Source: Candidatus Omnitrophota bacterium
GTDB taxonomy: Bacteria; Omnitrophota; Gorgyraeia; Duberdicusellales; 4484-171
NCBI GenBank assembly: GCA_016939345.1
Contig: JAFGHG010000202.1
Span: forward strand, 1 to 12,686
Direction: 5' to 3'
DNA: 12,686 bases
How positions within the stretch are numbered: position 1 is the first letter of the stretch; every line of letters starts with the position of its first letter. Shown here piece by piece: positions 1 through 6,435 of the stretch. The notes beneath the pieces are model-generated. The model ran no database searches, had not been told where the DNA came from, and was given only the letters and a program-made list of their open reading frames with translations. Both the position numbers and the translations under genes were made by a program.

Positions 1-2
1 CT

Positions 3-56
3 GCGAGTCTTTTAGAAAAACTATCAAAGTTCATCGAATCCCCAACTAATAAATAG
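3..56 (+). CDS. possible C-terminal end of a gene cut by the window edge
   Basis: Reading from base 3, the frame stays open for 17 codons and ends at TAG (54-56). It encodes ASLLEKLSKFIESPTNK, which looks like an amphipathic helix at a protein C-terminus. Nothing identifies the family. An opposing frame starting with ATG at base 34 on the minus strand (MNFDSFSKRLA...) is an equally short alternative, and both cannot be genuine. Only the sequence to the left of the window can decide. Confidence 0.3.
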   Translation, partial: ASLLEKLSKFIESPTNK

Positions 57-104
57 TTGCAAACCTAGTCCAACACGGTAAGCTTTGCTAAAAATCCCTC
101 CTTT

Positions 105-127
105 CGAAAAAAAAGAGTTTTTTTTCG
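105..127. repeat. perfect A8/T8 inverted repeat, possible weak terminator
   Basis: CG followed by eight A, a GAG loop, eight T and CG form a perfect 10-bp inverted repeat. It lies about 50 bases after the possible gene end at 56 and before the exporter promoter, where a terminator would be expected. The stem has only two G-C pairs, so it is not a classic intrinsic terminator. The rest of bases 57-264 shows no gene. Confidence 0.45.
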
Positions 128-160
128 CAAACTATTTTTGGCGGAGAGAGCCTAATATTC

Positions 161-188
161 TTGACTGCAAGAGCTCCTTTGTTTTAAT
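161..188 (+). promoter_or_regulatory. candidate sigma70-type promoter of the TauE/SafE gene
   Basis: TTGACT (161-166) and TTTAAT (183-188) are separated by 16 bases. Each matches the consensus at five of six positions. The predicted start is near 195, leaving a leader of about 70 bases before the ATG at 265. A second TATAAT at 194-199 has no -35 at suitable distance. Confidence 0.45.
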
Positions 189-264
189 GCTTTTATAATT
201 TTATAAGTAATGGTAAAATCAGTGAGATATTGCTAATACACAAAATAAATAAAAACAGTTAAAC

Positions 265-990
265 ATGGTTTATCAAGCAGTTATCTTATCAATTTTTACT
301 TTTCTCGCAGCAATAATTGGAACCATCAGCGGCTTTGGAATATCCACTATAATGATCCCGGTTATGACGCTATTTTACCCCCTACCCACAGTATTGCTTT
401 TTGTTGCCATAATACACCTTTGCGGGGATATATGGAAAATCATTTTATTTAAAAAAGGCGCAAACTGGAAGCTTATAGCTGCATTTGGGATCCCAGGCAT
501 TATCATGAGTTATCTTGGTGCCTCAATAACATTGACGATCCCTGCTGTTTCCTTAAAAAAATTACTAGGCATATTCCTGATACTCTATGTGGTCTATCTG
601 TTTATGAAGCAAAAATGGAAAATACCAAAAACAAACATATCCTCCGTTATCGGTGGTTCATTATCCGGTTTTTTTGCAGGTATTTTTGGGGTCGGCGGAG
701 CAATACGAGGAGCGTTTCTTTCTGCATATGATCTGCCGAAAGAAACATACATTTATTCTGCAGGCATGATAGCTTTCTTCATAGACATTTCAAGAATAAC
801 AAAATACCTTACTGGGGGCATGACGCTAAATAAATATCTATTAATTCTTTTGCTTTTTTTGGTTCCCTTGTCGTTTATCGGAGCATTTACAGCAAAAAAA
901 ATTGTCAACTTTATTCCCCAAAAGTCATTTCGTTTAGTAATCGCTGTCCTTTTGGGGTTTATAGGTTTGAAATTTTTAATATATCCATAA
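265..990 (+). CDS. TauE/SafE family membrane exporter
   Basis: This 241-residue polytopic inner-membrane protein belongs to the TauE/SafE (former DUF81) family. Its members are thought to move sulfite, sulfoacetate or other small organic anions out of the cell. The family's internal duplication is visible: GTISGFGISTIMIP at residues 19-32 and a matching GIFGVGGAIRGAFLS at about 139-153, each at the start of a repeat half. About seven to eight hydrophobic segments alternate with short Lys-rich loops. The length is at the short end of the family range (roughly 240-270). The ATG has no clear Shine-Dalgarno sequence (upstream is AT-rich), so initiation may be weak or the start slightly different. 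The gene stands alone, with its own promoter candidate and 191 bases before the next operon. The substrate cannot be told from sequence. The family call is firm. Confidence 0.88.
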   Translation: MVYQAVILSIFTFLAAIIGTISGFGISTIMIPVMTLFYPLPTVLLFVAIIHLCGDIWKIILFKKGANWKLIAAFGIPGIIMSYLGASITLTIPAVSLKKLLGIFLILYVVYLFMKQKWKIPKTNISSVIGGSLSGFFAGIFGVGGAIRGAFLSAYDLPKETYIYSAGMIAFFIDISRITKYLTGGMTLNKYLLILLLFLVPLSFIGAFTAKKIVNFIPQKSFRLVIAVLLGFIGLKFLIYP

Positions 991-1122
991 AGAGCTGATA
1001 AGTCTACTGCTGCTTCACTTAAACAGCATCACATAAATCATTAAAAAACCTGCAAAAATCTCCCTCCCGGACAGGCGGCCTCATAAAAAAATAATGGTCT
1101 GTAAAATGCCGGACTTTTTCTA

Positions 1123-1150
1123 TTGACAAAATAAATTTCTAATCTATAAT
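1123..1150 (+). promoter_or_regulatory. consensus promoter of the DUF134-peptide-permease operon
   Basis: TTGACA (1123-1128) and TATAAT (1145-1150) both match the sigma70 consensus exactly, with a 16-base spacer. The predicted start lies near 1157, in the centre of the palindrome at 1149-1164. A promoter this strong directly over an operator suggests a repressed, inducible operon. The upstream gap from 991 holds no gene. Confidence 0.8.
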
Positions 1151-1164
1151 GCACATATGTGCAT
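1149..1164. promoter_or_regulatory. perfect 16-bp palindromic operator overlapping -10 and transcription start
   Basis: ATGCACATATGTGCAT is its own reverse complement. It shares two bases with the -10 box and covers the predicted transcription start, five bases before the Shine-Dalgarno sequence of the first gene. That gene encodes a helix-turn-helix protein, so autoregulation is the simplest inference. No second full copy was seen in the window. The palindrome and its position are seen directly. The identity of the binding protein is inferred. Confidence 0.7.
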
Positions 1165-1181
1165 AATCAAGGAGGCTCAAG

Positions 1182-1478
1182 ATGAGGCCGAAAAAAACAA
1201 GATGGGTTAAGTGTGAGCCGGGAGAAAGGTGTTTCCGGCCCCTCTGCAAAAAAAATAGAAATCTTGAAGGTGTTAATTTAACCATTGATGAATTTGAGGC
1301 AATACGCCTTGCTGATTTAGAAGGGCTGAATCAAAACCGGGTTGCCAAACAGATGAAAGTCCACCGCTCCACCATCTCAAGAATCCTTGAATCAGCCCAC
1401 AGAAAAATAGCTGATGCCTTTGTTAACATAAAAGCGGTCAAAATCGAAGGCGGATGTTGTAAGTTTAAGGAGGTATAA
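1182..1478 (+). CDS. UPF0251/DUF134 helix-turn-helix DNA-binding protein, probable operon regulator
   Basis: This 98-residue predicted DNA-binding protein matches the UPF0251 (DUF134) family. The signature is LTIDEFEAIRLADLEGLNQ (33-51), followed by a sigma-region-4-like helix-turn-helix, VAKQMKVHRSTISRILESA (54-72). The length is typical. The start is firm: AAGGAGG (1169-1175) stands six bases before the ATG. It carries C11, C17 and C22 in the N-terminal arm and C92-C93 near the end, where the family, as I remember it, usually reads IEGG plus a non-Cys residue. These could bind a metal or sense thiol-reactive compounds. It is first in an operon with the Cys peptide and the permease, and its stop codon abuts the next ATG. 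The palindromic operator in its own promoter suggests autorepression. The ligand is not known. Confidence 0.9.
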   Translation: MRPKKTRWVKCEPGERCFRPLCKKNRNLEGVNLTIDEFEAIRLADLEGLNQNRVAKQMKVHRSTISRILESAHRKIADAFVNIKAVKIEGGCCKFKEV

Positions 1479-1610
1479 ATGAAAAATCCGCAAAAAAAGA
1501 AAAGTTTTTTAGCAAGGCTGGTTGAGAACCTAGACAGGAAAATGGAAAAAAATGCAAAAGAAAAATCTTGCTCCAATAATAAAGGAAAATCATGCTGCAG
1601 CCAGCTATAG
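1479..1610 (+). CDS. 43-residue Lys-rich peptide with C-terminal cysteines
   Basis: The gene starts immediately after the DUF134 stop, with no gap. It has a strong AAGGAGG ending six bases before the ATG and ends 19 bases inside the permease gene. The product has a basic amphipathic helix (residues 1-29, containing SFLARLVENLDRKME) and a tail with C31 and the vicinal pair C39-C40 (KSCCSQL at the end). Short proteins of this layout are, to my memory, found next to YraQ-type permeases, but I cannot name a family. No signal peptide or membrane segment is visible, so it is probably cytoplasmic or bound to the membrane face by its helix. It may hand a thiol-bound metal or metalloid to the permease. 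The strong ribosome site and tight packing make it a likely genuine gene. Confidence 0.75.
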   Translation: MKNPQKKKSFLARLVENLDRKMEKNAKEKSCSNNKGKSCCSQL

Positions 1611-2548
1611 ATTGGCTTGTTCATTCTCTGCTTGGGTTCAGCCCGGATTCAAGGCTGGGGGCAGCAATAAATTTCTTTTTATATGATTCGATCAAAATAC
1701 TTTTGCTTCTTTTTTTTATGATAGCTGCCATTGGTTTTATCAGAAGCTATATATCCCAGAACAAAATAAAAGTCTGGATCGGCGAGAAAAAGGCATTTGC
1801 CAATCTTTTTGCCTCTATTTTTGGTTCAATAACTCCCTTTTGTTCATGTTCATCCATTCCCATTTTTTTAAGCTTTTTAGAGGCCGGGATACCCTTGGGT
1901 GTCACCTTTTCTTTCTTGATCACTTCGCCTTTAATCAACGAATATTTAGTCATAGTAATGCTTGGATTTTTCGGATGGAAAATCACCTTATTGTATGTAT
2001 TAAGCGGGATATTGATAGGGGTTGCATCAGGCATGGTTTTAGGCAAAATGGGATTAGAGAAATATCTTGTCAAAGGTGTTGTCAGCGAAGATAAACAGCA
2101 GACAAAAGATAAAGTCTATAAGGGGTTGATACAAAGGATAATTTTTGCCGTAGATGAGGCAAAATCAATTACCAAAAAGCTTTGGTTATGGGTGCTGTTG
2201 GGTGTTGGCATAGGAGCGTTTATACATAACTATATTCCTGAAGAAACCATCCACAACCTGATAAATAAAACCGGCCCTTTTTCAGTTATCCTGGCAACTG
2301 TCTTAGGGGTACCGATGTATGGAAGCTGTGCGGCAATTGTGCCGATCGCGGTTGTTTTGTTTAAGAAAGGCGTTCCCCTAGGAACAGCATTAGCTTTTAT
2401 GATGGCAACAGCTGCCTTAAGTTTTCCCGAGGCAGTAATCTTAAGGCGGGCAATGAAATTACAGCTAATAGCAATATTTTTTGCAGTAACAGCTACGGCT
2501 ATAATTATTACCGGCTATCTGTTTAATGTAGTTCAAGCAATTCTTTAA
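1592..2548 (+). CDS. ArsP/YraQ family permease (DUF318)
   Basis: This 318-residue inner-membrane permease has about eight hydrophobic segments arranged as two similar halves around a charged cytoplasmic loop (about 164-196). The first half carries the family hallmark TPFCSCSSIP (81-90, C84 and C86). The second carries GVPMYGSCAAIVPIAV (239-254, C246). Related proteins include Campylobacter ArsP, which exports trivalent methylarsenicals and uses cysteines, and YraQ-type proteins of unknown substrate. Three cysteines at membrane-embedded motifs fit a soft metal or metalloid cargo, but the substrate is not proven here. AAAGGA upstream of the ATG lies inside the preceding peptide gene, and the 19-base overlap implies coupled translation. 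It is the last gene of the DUF134 operon. It ends 24 bases from the convergent MATE gene, with no visible terminator between them. Confidence 0.88.
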   Translation: MLQPAIDWLVHSLLGFSPDSRLGAAINFFLYDSIKILLLLFFMIAAIGFIRSYISQNKIKVWIGEKKAFANLFASIFGSITPFCSCSSIPIFLSFLEAGIPLGVTFSFLITSPLINEYLVIVMLGFFGWKITLLYVLSGILIGVASGMVLGKMGLEKYLVKGVVSEDKQQTKDKVYKGLIQRIIFAVDEAKSITKKLWLWVLLGVGIGAFIHNYIPEETIHNLINKTGPFSVILATVLGVPMYGSCAAIVPIAVVLFKKGVPLGTALAFMMATAALSFPEAVILRRAMKLQLIAIFFAVTATAIIITGYLFNVVQAIL

Positions 2549-2572
2549 GGTTTTCATCAGAAAAATGTATAC

Positions 2573-3994
2573 TTATATTTTCAAGTTGTAAGAGATAGCC
2601 GGATCCTGTTCAAGTATTTCCCGGTGTTTTTGATATCTTTTCTGCCAAAAACCGCTCTTAAAATACCAAAGCATTACCAGAGCCTGGCAGACATCAGAAG
2701 CATTTATTCCCAGCCATATGCCGTCAACCCCCAGTTTGAAAATAAAAACAAGCATATAAGCCACCGGGATGCGCAGGCCCAGCTGAGCTATAGCGGTCAT
2801 GATAGCCGGAGCAATGGTATCTCCGGCGCCGTTTACTCCTCTACCCAATATAATTGTTGTGGCTAAAAAGGGTAAAGTAACGGCTATAAAACGAAGCAGA
2901 TTGCTTCCCAGCTTAACCACTTCCGGATTATTATTAAAAACAGAAATTATCTGATGTGAATACATAAAGAACAATACTGCTACCGGCACGACCATAATCA
3001 CGTAATACTTTAAGGTTTTAAACCCGGCTGAAGTTGCCCGCTTGGGATTGCCTGCCCCCATATTCTGGCCTATAAGGACAGCCGAGGCAATGCCCATGCC
3101 AAAGCCCAGCATCATTACAGTCATACGCAGGCGAATGGCTATGCCATAGGCCGCAAGGCAAGCCGGGCCAAAAGAAGTGACAAGCCTGAGCAGGAGAAGA
3201 AGTGAGATCTGGCGCATGAAAACTTCGACTGAGGCAAAGAAACCGATCTTTATCATCCTGATAATAATCGGAAAATTGATTTTAAATGTTTTTCTGTTTA
3301 AATGAAGGCTGGAATTGCCGAATGCAACGTGCCTCAGAAGAATAATCACGCCTATCATCCGGCTTATTACAGTTGCTGCGGCAGAACCGGCAACCTCCAT
3401 CCTGGGAAAAAAACCCGGGCCGAAAATCAGCAAAGGATCAAGGCCGATATTGATAATATTGGCGATGACCAGGACTTTAAGCGGTATAACCGCATCACCC
3501 GAGCCTCTTAAGGCCTGGTTTAAACCTATGAACAGAAATATAGAAATAGACCAGATAAAACTTATCTTTAAATAGCTGGCGGCGCCGGGAATCACTTCAG
3601 GATGTGCGCCGAACAGACGAAGCAAGGGTTCTGTGGCGAAAATACCAATAACTATCATCAACAAAGAACAAAAAAAACTGACTAGAATAGTTTGGAATAA
3701 GGTATTATCAGCCGAATCATAATCTTTTTTTCCTATAAAGTGGGCAACCAATGCTGTTGTGCCTACAGAAATACCTATAGCTGCCAGCATTATCACAGAG
3801 ATAATGACTCCGGCTATAGATAAGGCGGCCACAGCTATATAACCCAGCCTGCCCACAAAGAAAAGGTCGACCAGGCTGAACAGATTCTGTAAAAGCGCGC
3901 CGACCATTAAAGGCAGAGCCAGCTTCCAGATAGAATATTTCAAGGTACCGTTTGTTATATTGTTATTTATCTTGCGCGCTCTCTCTTGCTCCAT
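2573..3994 (-). CDS. MATE family multidrug/cation efflux transporter
   Basis: This 473-residue inner-membrane antiporter belongs to the MATE family, which exports drugs and other organic cations using Na+ or H+. The N-terminal hallmark ALPLMVGALLQNLFSLVDLF (26-45), followed by FVGRLG, is intact. About twelve hydrophobic segments form two bundles. The second begins near residue 245, with the typical FGPACLAAYGIAIRL stretch and the motif GQNMGAGNPKRA. Size and layout are normal for the DinF/NorM-like MATE group, and no truncation was found. The start ATG lacks a ribosome-binding site, but a -10 box stands seven bases upstream, so the mRNA may be leaderless. It is divergent from the DUF2141 gene and convergent with the permease. 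The substrate is unknown. Confidence 0.93.
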   Translation of the reverse strand: MEQERARKINNNITNGTLKYSIWKLALPLMVGALLQNLFSLVDLFFVGRLGYIAVAALSIAGVIISVIMLAAIGISVGTTALVAHFIGKKDYDSADNTLFQTILVSFFCSLLMIVIGIFATEPLLRLFGAHPEVIPGAASYLKISFIWSISIFLFIGLNQALRGSGDAVIPLKVLVIANIINIGLDPLLIFGPGFFPRMEVAGSAAATVISRMIGVIILLRHVAFGNSSLHLNRKTFKINFPIIIRMIKIGFFASVEVFMRQISLLLLLRLVTSFGPACLAAYGIAIRLRMTVMMLGFGMGIASAVLIGQNMGAGNPKRATSAGFKTLKYYVIMVVPVAVLFFMYSHQIISVFNNNPEVVKLGSNLLRFIAVTLPFLATTIILGRGVNGAGDTIAPAIMTAIAQLGLRIPVAYMLVFIFKLGVDGIWLGINASDVCQALVMLWYFKSGFWQKRYQKHREILEQDPAISYNLKI

Positions 3995-4001
3995 AATAAA
4001 A

Positions 4002-4029
4002 ATTATAACTGCTAAAATAAAAACCTCAA
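4002..4029 (-). promoter_or_regulatory. candidate leaderless promoter of the MATE gene
   Basis: On the minus strand, TTGAGG (4029-4024), a 16-base spacer and a perfect TATAAT (4007-4002) are followed by exactly seven bases before the ATG at 3994. Transcription starting at the usual distance would begin at or within a base or two of the start codon. The absence of a Shine-Dalgarno sequence fits this. Confidence 0.5.
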
Positions 4030-4055
4030 TTAAAACTTAGGCTTGCATGAGCTTC

Positions 4056-4083
4056 TTCACTTTTTAATCATTTCTGTTAGAAT
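4056..4083 (+). promoter_or_regulatory. weak candidate promoter of the DUF2141 gene
   Basis: TTCACT (4056-4061), 16 bases and TAGAAT (4078-4083) give four and five consensus matches. The predicted start lies about eight bases before the ATG at 4099, which would leave almost no leader. The -35 match is poor. Confidence 0.25.
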
Positions 4084-4098
4084 AATAGCGGTCAAAAA

Positions 4099-4614
4099 AT
4101 GAAAAAAGCAATTTTAATATTCCTTATGATATCATCGCCCATTTTTGGGACTTTGGCTGGATGGCGCTGCCAGGATGATGAAGACACATTAGAAGCTCTG
4201 CAGGTCTTCGATGAAAAACCTGAGCAGGAAATATATACCGGCTCTCTTACGGTGGAAGTAGACGGTGTGCATTTTGAACAGGGCGGCAAGCTTTTTTTTG
4301 CCCTTTATAACAGCAAAGACACATGGCTTAAGGCAAAAGAGGTTTTTCAGGCAAAAACAGCCGAAGTATCAGAAAAAATAGCCAGGATAAGTTTTGATAA
4401 TATCCCTTACAGCGATACTTATGCCTTATTTGTTTACCATGACAAAAACCAAAATGAAAAACTTGATTTTCGCAAATTCCCCTTTCCCAAACCAAGAGAA
4501 GGCCTGTCAGTTTCAAACAATGCTGTGCGCATGGGCAGGCCTTATTTCGATAAAGCCTGCTTCAGCGTTAAAAACAGACAAACCCTTATGCGCATAAATA
4601 TGCATTATGAATAG
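4099..4614 (+). CDS. secreted DUF2141 domain protein
   Basis: This 171-residue exported protein has a signal peptide (residues 1-20: MKK, hydrophobic core, GTLA then G; no lipobox) and an acidic linker. A DUF2141 domain follows from about residue 48. Family landmarks are visible: LTVEVDGVHFEQGGKLFFALY (50-70), the central DNIPYSDTYALFVYHDKNQN (100-119) with the following EKLDF, and SVSNNAVRMGRPYFDKACF (137-155), the asparagine-rich loop and following strand. DUF2141 proteins are small beta-sandwich proteins of unknown function, located in the periplasm or on the cell surface. The HDKNQNEKLD segment resembles a Ca2+-binding loop, which is suggestive only. No good ribosome site precedes the ATG. 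The gene is divergent from the MATE gene and convergent with msrAB, so it appears to be a single-gene unit. Confidence 0.82.
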   Translation: MKKAILIFLMISSPIFGTLAGWRCQDDEDTLEALQVFDEKPEQEIYTGSLTVEVDGVHFEQGGKLFFALYNSKDTWLKAKEVFQAKTAEVSEKIARISFDNIPYSDTYALFVYHDKNQNEKLDFRKFPFPKPREGLSVSNNAVRMGRPYFDKACFSVKNRQTLMRINMHYE

Positions 4615-4660
4615 ATTAACTCTCAACGATGCGGGATCATTTCATAAAACTCGTTAAAAA

Positions 4661-5764
4661 TCACTCAAAAAGCTCTTTATATTTTCCGTATCCTTCTTTT
4701 TCCAGGTCATCTTTATGAATAAACCTTAAAGCTGCCGAATTTATGCAATAGCGAAGGCCGGCGGGTTCAGGGCCGTCTAAAAAAACATGGCCTAAATGAG
4801 AATCTGCAATCTTGCTTCTTACCTCTGTCCTGGCCATGTATAATTTTCTATCAATACTTTCCACTATATTCTCCGGCTCTAAAGGTGTGGTAAAACTGGG
4901 CCAGCCGGTTCCTGATTTATATTTATCCAGAGAACTGAACAATGGCTCGCCTGAGACTATATCAACATATATACCTGGTTCTTTATTATCCCAGTATTTA
5001 TTATCAAAAGGCCTTTCAGTAGCTTCTTTTTGGGTAACATCATATTGCAGCGGTGTAAGCTTCTTTTTAAGCTCAGCCTGTGAAGGTTTGGAATAGGTCT
5101 TGCTTAACGGCTCGTGTTTATCGGCCTCAGCTTCTTTCCAGGTCTTGGCTATAAACTGCCCACGTCCGGAATTTTCATCATAAGCCTTATAGCGCAGTCT
5201 GCAGCGCTTATAGAAATTCTGATGATAATCTTCGGCCTTATAAAACTCTTTTGCTTTCAAAATCTGAGTGACAATCGGTTTATCGAATCTGCCTGAAAGC
5301 TCCAGTTCCTTTTTTGATTCCTCTGCTTCGCGTTTTTGTTCGCTGTCATAGTAAAAAACAGCTGTACGGTATTGCGAGCCGCGGTCGACAAACTGGCCGC
5401 CGTCATCTGTAGGGTCGATATTCTTCCAAAACGCATCAAGCAGGTCTCTGTAGCTTATCTCACCGGGCCGGTATATAACATGGACAGCTTCATAATGCCC
5501 GGTCCGGCCGGTTGACACCTCTTGGTAGCTGGGATTGGTCCTGTCTCCCCCCATATAACCCGATACTGCATTTTCCACTCCCGGTAAATTATCAAAAACT
5601 GCTTCTATACACCAGAAACAACCCCCGGCAAAAACTGCCTGCTTATATTTTTCTTTCATGTTCCCCCCCTCTTTGCCAAAAGCCTTATTCTCAGATGCCA
5701 GATATAAAACCGTTATACCTAAAATAATCACAAGCATCAATACGACGAAAGACATTTTATTCAT
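4661..5764 (-). CDS. msrAB: bifunctional methionine sulfoxide reductase MsrA-MsrB, envelope anchored
   Basis: This fusion enzyme reduces both epimers of methionine sulfoxide in oxidised proteins. An N-terminal hydrophobic segment (residues 4-23) could act as a signal anchor or signal peptide, placing the enzyme outside the cytoplasm. MsrA follows, with GCFWC (48-52, catalytic C49), FVDRGSQYRTAVFY (125-138) and YHQNFY (180-185). MsrB follows a linker, with GTGWPSF (285-291), DSHLGHVF (321-328) and catalytic C340 in GLRYCINSAALRF. The two CxxC zinc motifs found in many MsrB proteins are absent (EPLFSS in place of the first). The chosen start is the ATG at 5764. A TTG four codons earlier is in frame, and neither has a good ribosome site. 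A G-rich ribosome site precedes M36, which would give a cytoplasmic form. It lies 45 bases after recR on the same strand and may be the last gene of that run. Confidence 0.93.
   Translation of the reverse strand: MNKMSFVVLMLVIILGITVLYLASENKAFGKEGGNMKEKYKQAVFAGGCFWCIEAVFDNLPGVENAVSGYMGGDRTNPSYQEVSTGRTGHYEAVHVIYRPGEISYRDLLDAFWKNIDPTDDGGQFVDRGSQYRTAVFYYDSEQKREAEESKKELELSGRFDKPIVTQILKAKEFYKAEDYHQNFYKRCRLRYKAYDENSGRGQFIAKTWKEAEADKHEPLSKTYSKPSQAELKKKLTPLQYDVTQKEATERPFDNKYWDNKEPGIYVDIVSGEPLFSSLDKYKSGTGWPSFTTPLEPENIVESIDRKLYMARTEVRSKIADSHLGHVFLDGPEPAGLRYCINSAALRFIHKDDLEKEGYGKYKELFE
5657..5671 (-). promoter_or_regulatory. internal ribosome-binding site and ATG inside msrAB
   Basis: On the minus strand, GAGGGGGGGAAC leads directly into ATG (5659-5657), codon 36 of the long form, just after the hydrophobic anchor and just before MsrA. 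The purine tract is far stronger than anything upstream of the first ATG. The run of seven G is also a site where slippage or sequencing error could occur. Confidence 0.5.
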
Positions 5765-5809
5765 ATATATGCCCAATAAAAAAACAATATTTCTAAAAAT
5801 CCTATTAAT

Positions 5810-6430
5810 TTAATAAAAGAAGTAAAAAAACTGGGCAATTATTTTTCGCTCGGCCATTGCCTGGCCTAAAGTAGCGGAGTCAATATATTCTATCTGGGTG
5901 CCTAAAGGAATGCCAATGGCTATGCGGTATAATTTTATCGGGTAGCGGGAAAGCTCCTGGATAAGATACTGGGCAGTGAGCTCGCCGTCATTATCGGGGT
6001 CAGTTGAGATTATTACTTCTTTTATCTTTCCCTGTTCGATGCGGTTGATAAGTTTGCGTAAATTCAGGTTCTCTATGTCTATGCCTTCCACAAGAGAAAT
6101 CGAGCCAAGCAGACAGTAATAAAGCCCTCGGTAACGGGAAGTTTTTTCGATGGCCATGATATCTTTTGGTTCTTCTACTATACATATAACATCTTTTTCT
6201 CTTTTGGGGTCTTCGCAGATAGAGCAGACATCTTTAGTCGAAAAGTTATTGCAGAATTTACAGGGTTTTATGTGATTATGGATCTCCTCTATGTTATGGG
6301 CCAGGCCTCTTACTTCCTCAGGCTTCATCTTAAGCAGATGAAACACCATGCGCTCGGCGCTCCGTTTACCGATGCCCGGGAATTTCGAAAAATTCTTGAC
6401 TAGATCGTGAAATATCTTACTGAATCCCAT
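5810..6430 (-). CDS. recR: recombination mediator RecR
   Basis: This 206-residue RecR works with RecO/RecF in loading RecA at single-strand gaps during DNA repair in the cytoplasm. The layout is complete: helix-hairpin-helix (FSKFPGIGKRSAERMVFHLL, 14-33), a C4 zinc finger (C57, C60, C69, C72), a Toprim domain (about 80-175) and the C-terminal GIPLGTQIEYIDSATL (173-188). In the Toprim acidic motif this protein reads STDPDNDGELTA, where common RecR proteins read NPTVEGEATA or similar. The start at 6430 is chosen because GGAG lies six bases before this ATG and because frame upstream of it is repeat sequence, not RecR. The hydrophobic tail FFYFFY is unusual. It follows dnaX on the same strand, the classic dnaX-recR pairing, but without the usual small YbaB/EbfC gene between them. 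Confidence 0.95.
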   Translation of the reverse strand: MGFSKIFHDLVKNFSKFPGIGKRSAERMVFHLLKMKPEEVRGLAHNIEEIHNHIKPCKFCNNFSTKDVCSICEDPKREKDVICIVEEPKDIMAIEKTSRYRGLYYCLLGSISLVEGIDIENLNLRKLINRIEQGKIKEVIISTDPDNDGELTAQYLIQELSRYPIKLYRIAIGIPLGTQIEYIDSATLGQAMAERKIIAQFFYFFY

Positions 6431-6435
6431 ATGCA

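Noticed and set aside
57..127. Possible riboswitch or leader on the minus strand (AAGGAGGG and short stems before an ATG at base 34)
   Set aside because: The purine tract is too far from the ATG, and the short stems do not match any aptamer I know. The plus-strand C-terminal reading is equally plausible.
120..165. Possible tRNA 3' end on the minus strand (TGGCGGAGAGAG at 138-149)
   Set aside because: No T arm, anticodon arm or D arm follows. Only the CCA-like trinucleotide context resembles a tRNA.
991..1122. Intrinsic terminator after the TauE/SafE gene (GCTG...CAGC stem)
   Set aside because: The stem has only four pairs, and no run of T follows.
1331..1624. 97-codon minus-strand frame over the DUF134/peptide region
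   Set aside because: It is a shadow of two well-supported genes. The Phe-rich sequence derives from the complementary Lys codons.
1747..2073. Minus-strand frame of 108 codons inside the permease
   Set aside because: It is antisense to the conserved TPFCSCSSIP region, with no start signal or recognisable domain.
2549..2572. Bidirectional terminator between the convergent permease and MATE genes
   Set aside because: The 24-base gap has no inverted repeat of useful length.
5765..5776. TTG start of msrAB four codons before the chosen ATG
   Set aside because: An ATG follows in frame directly before the hydrophobic segment, and the TTG has no ribosome site of its own.
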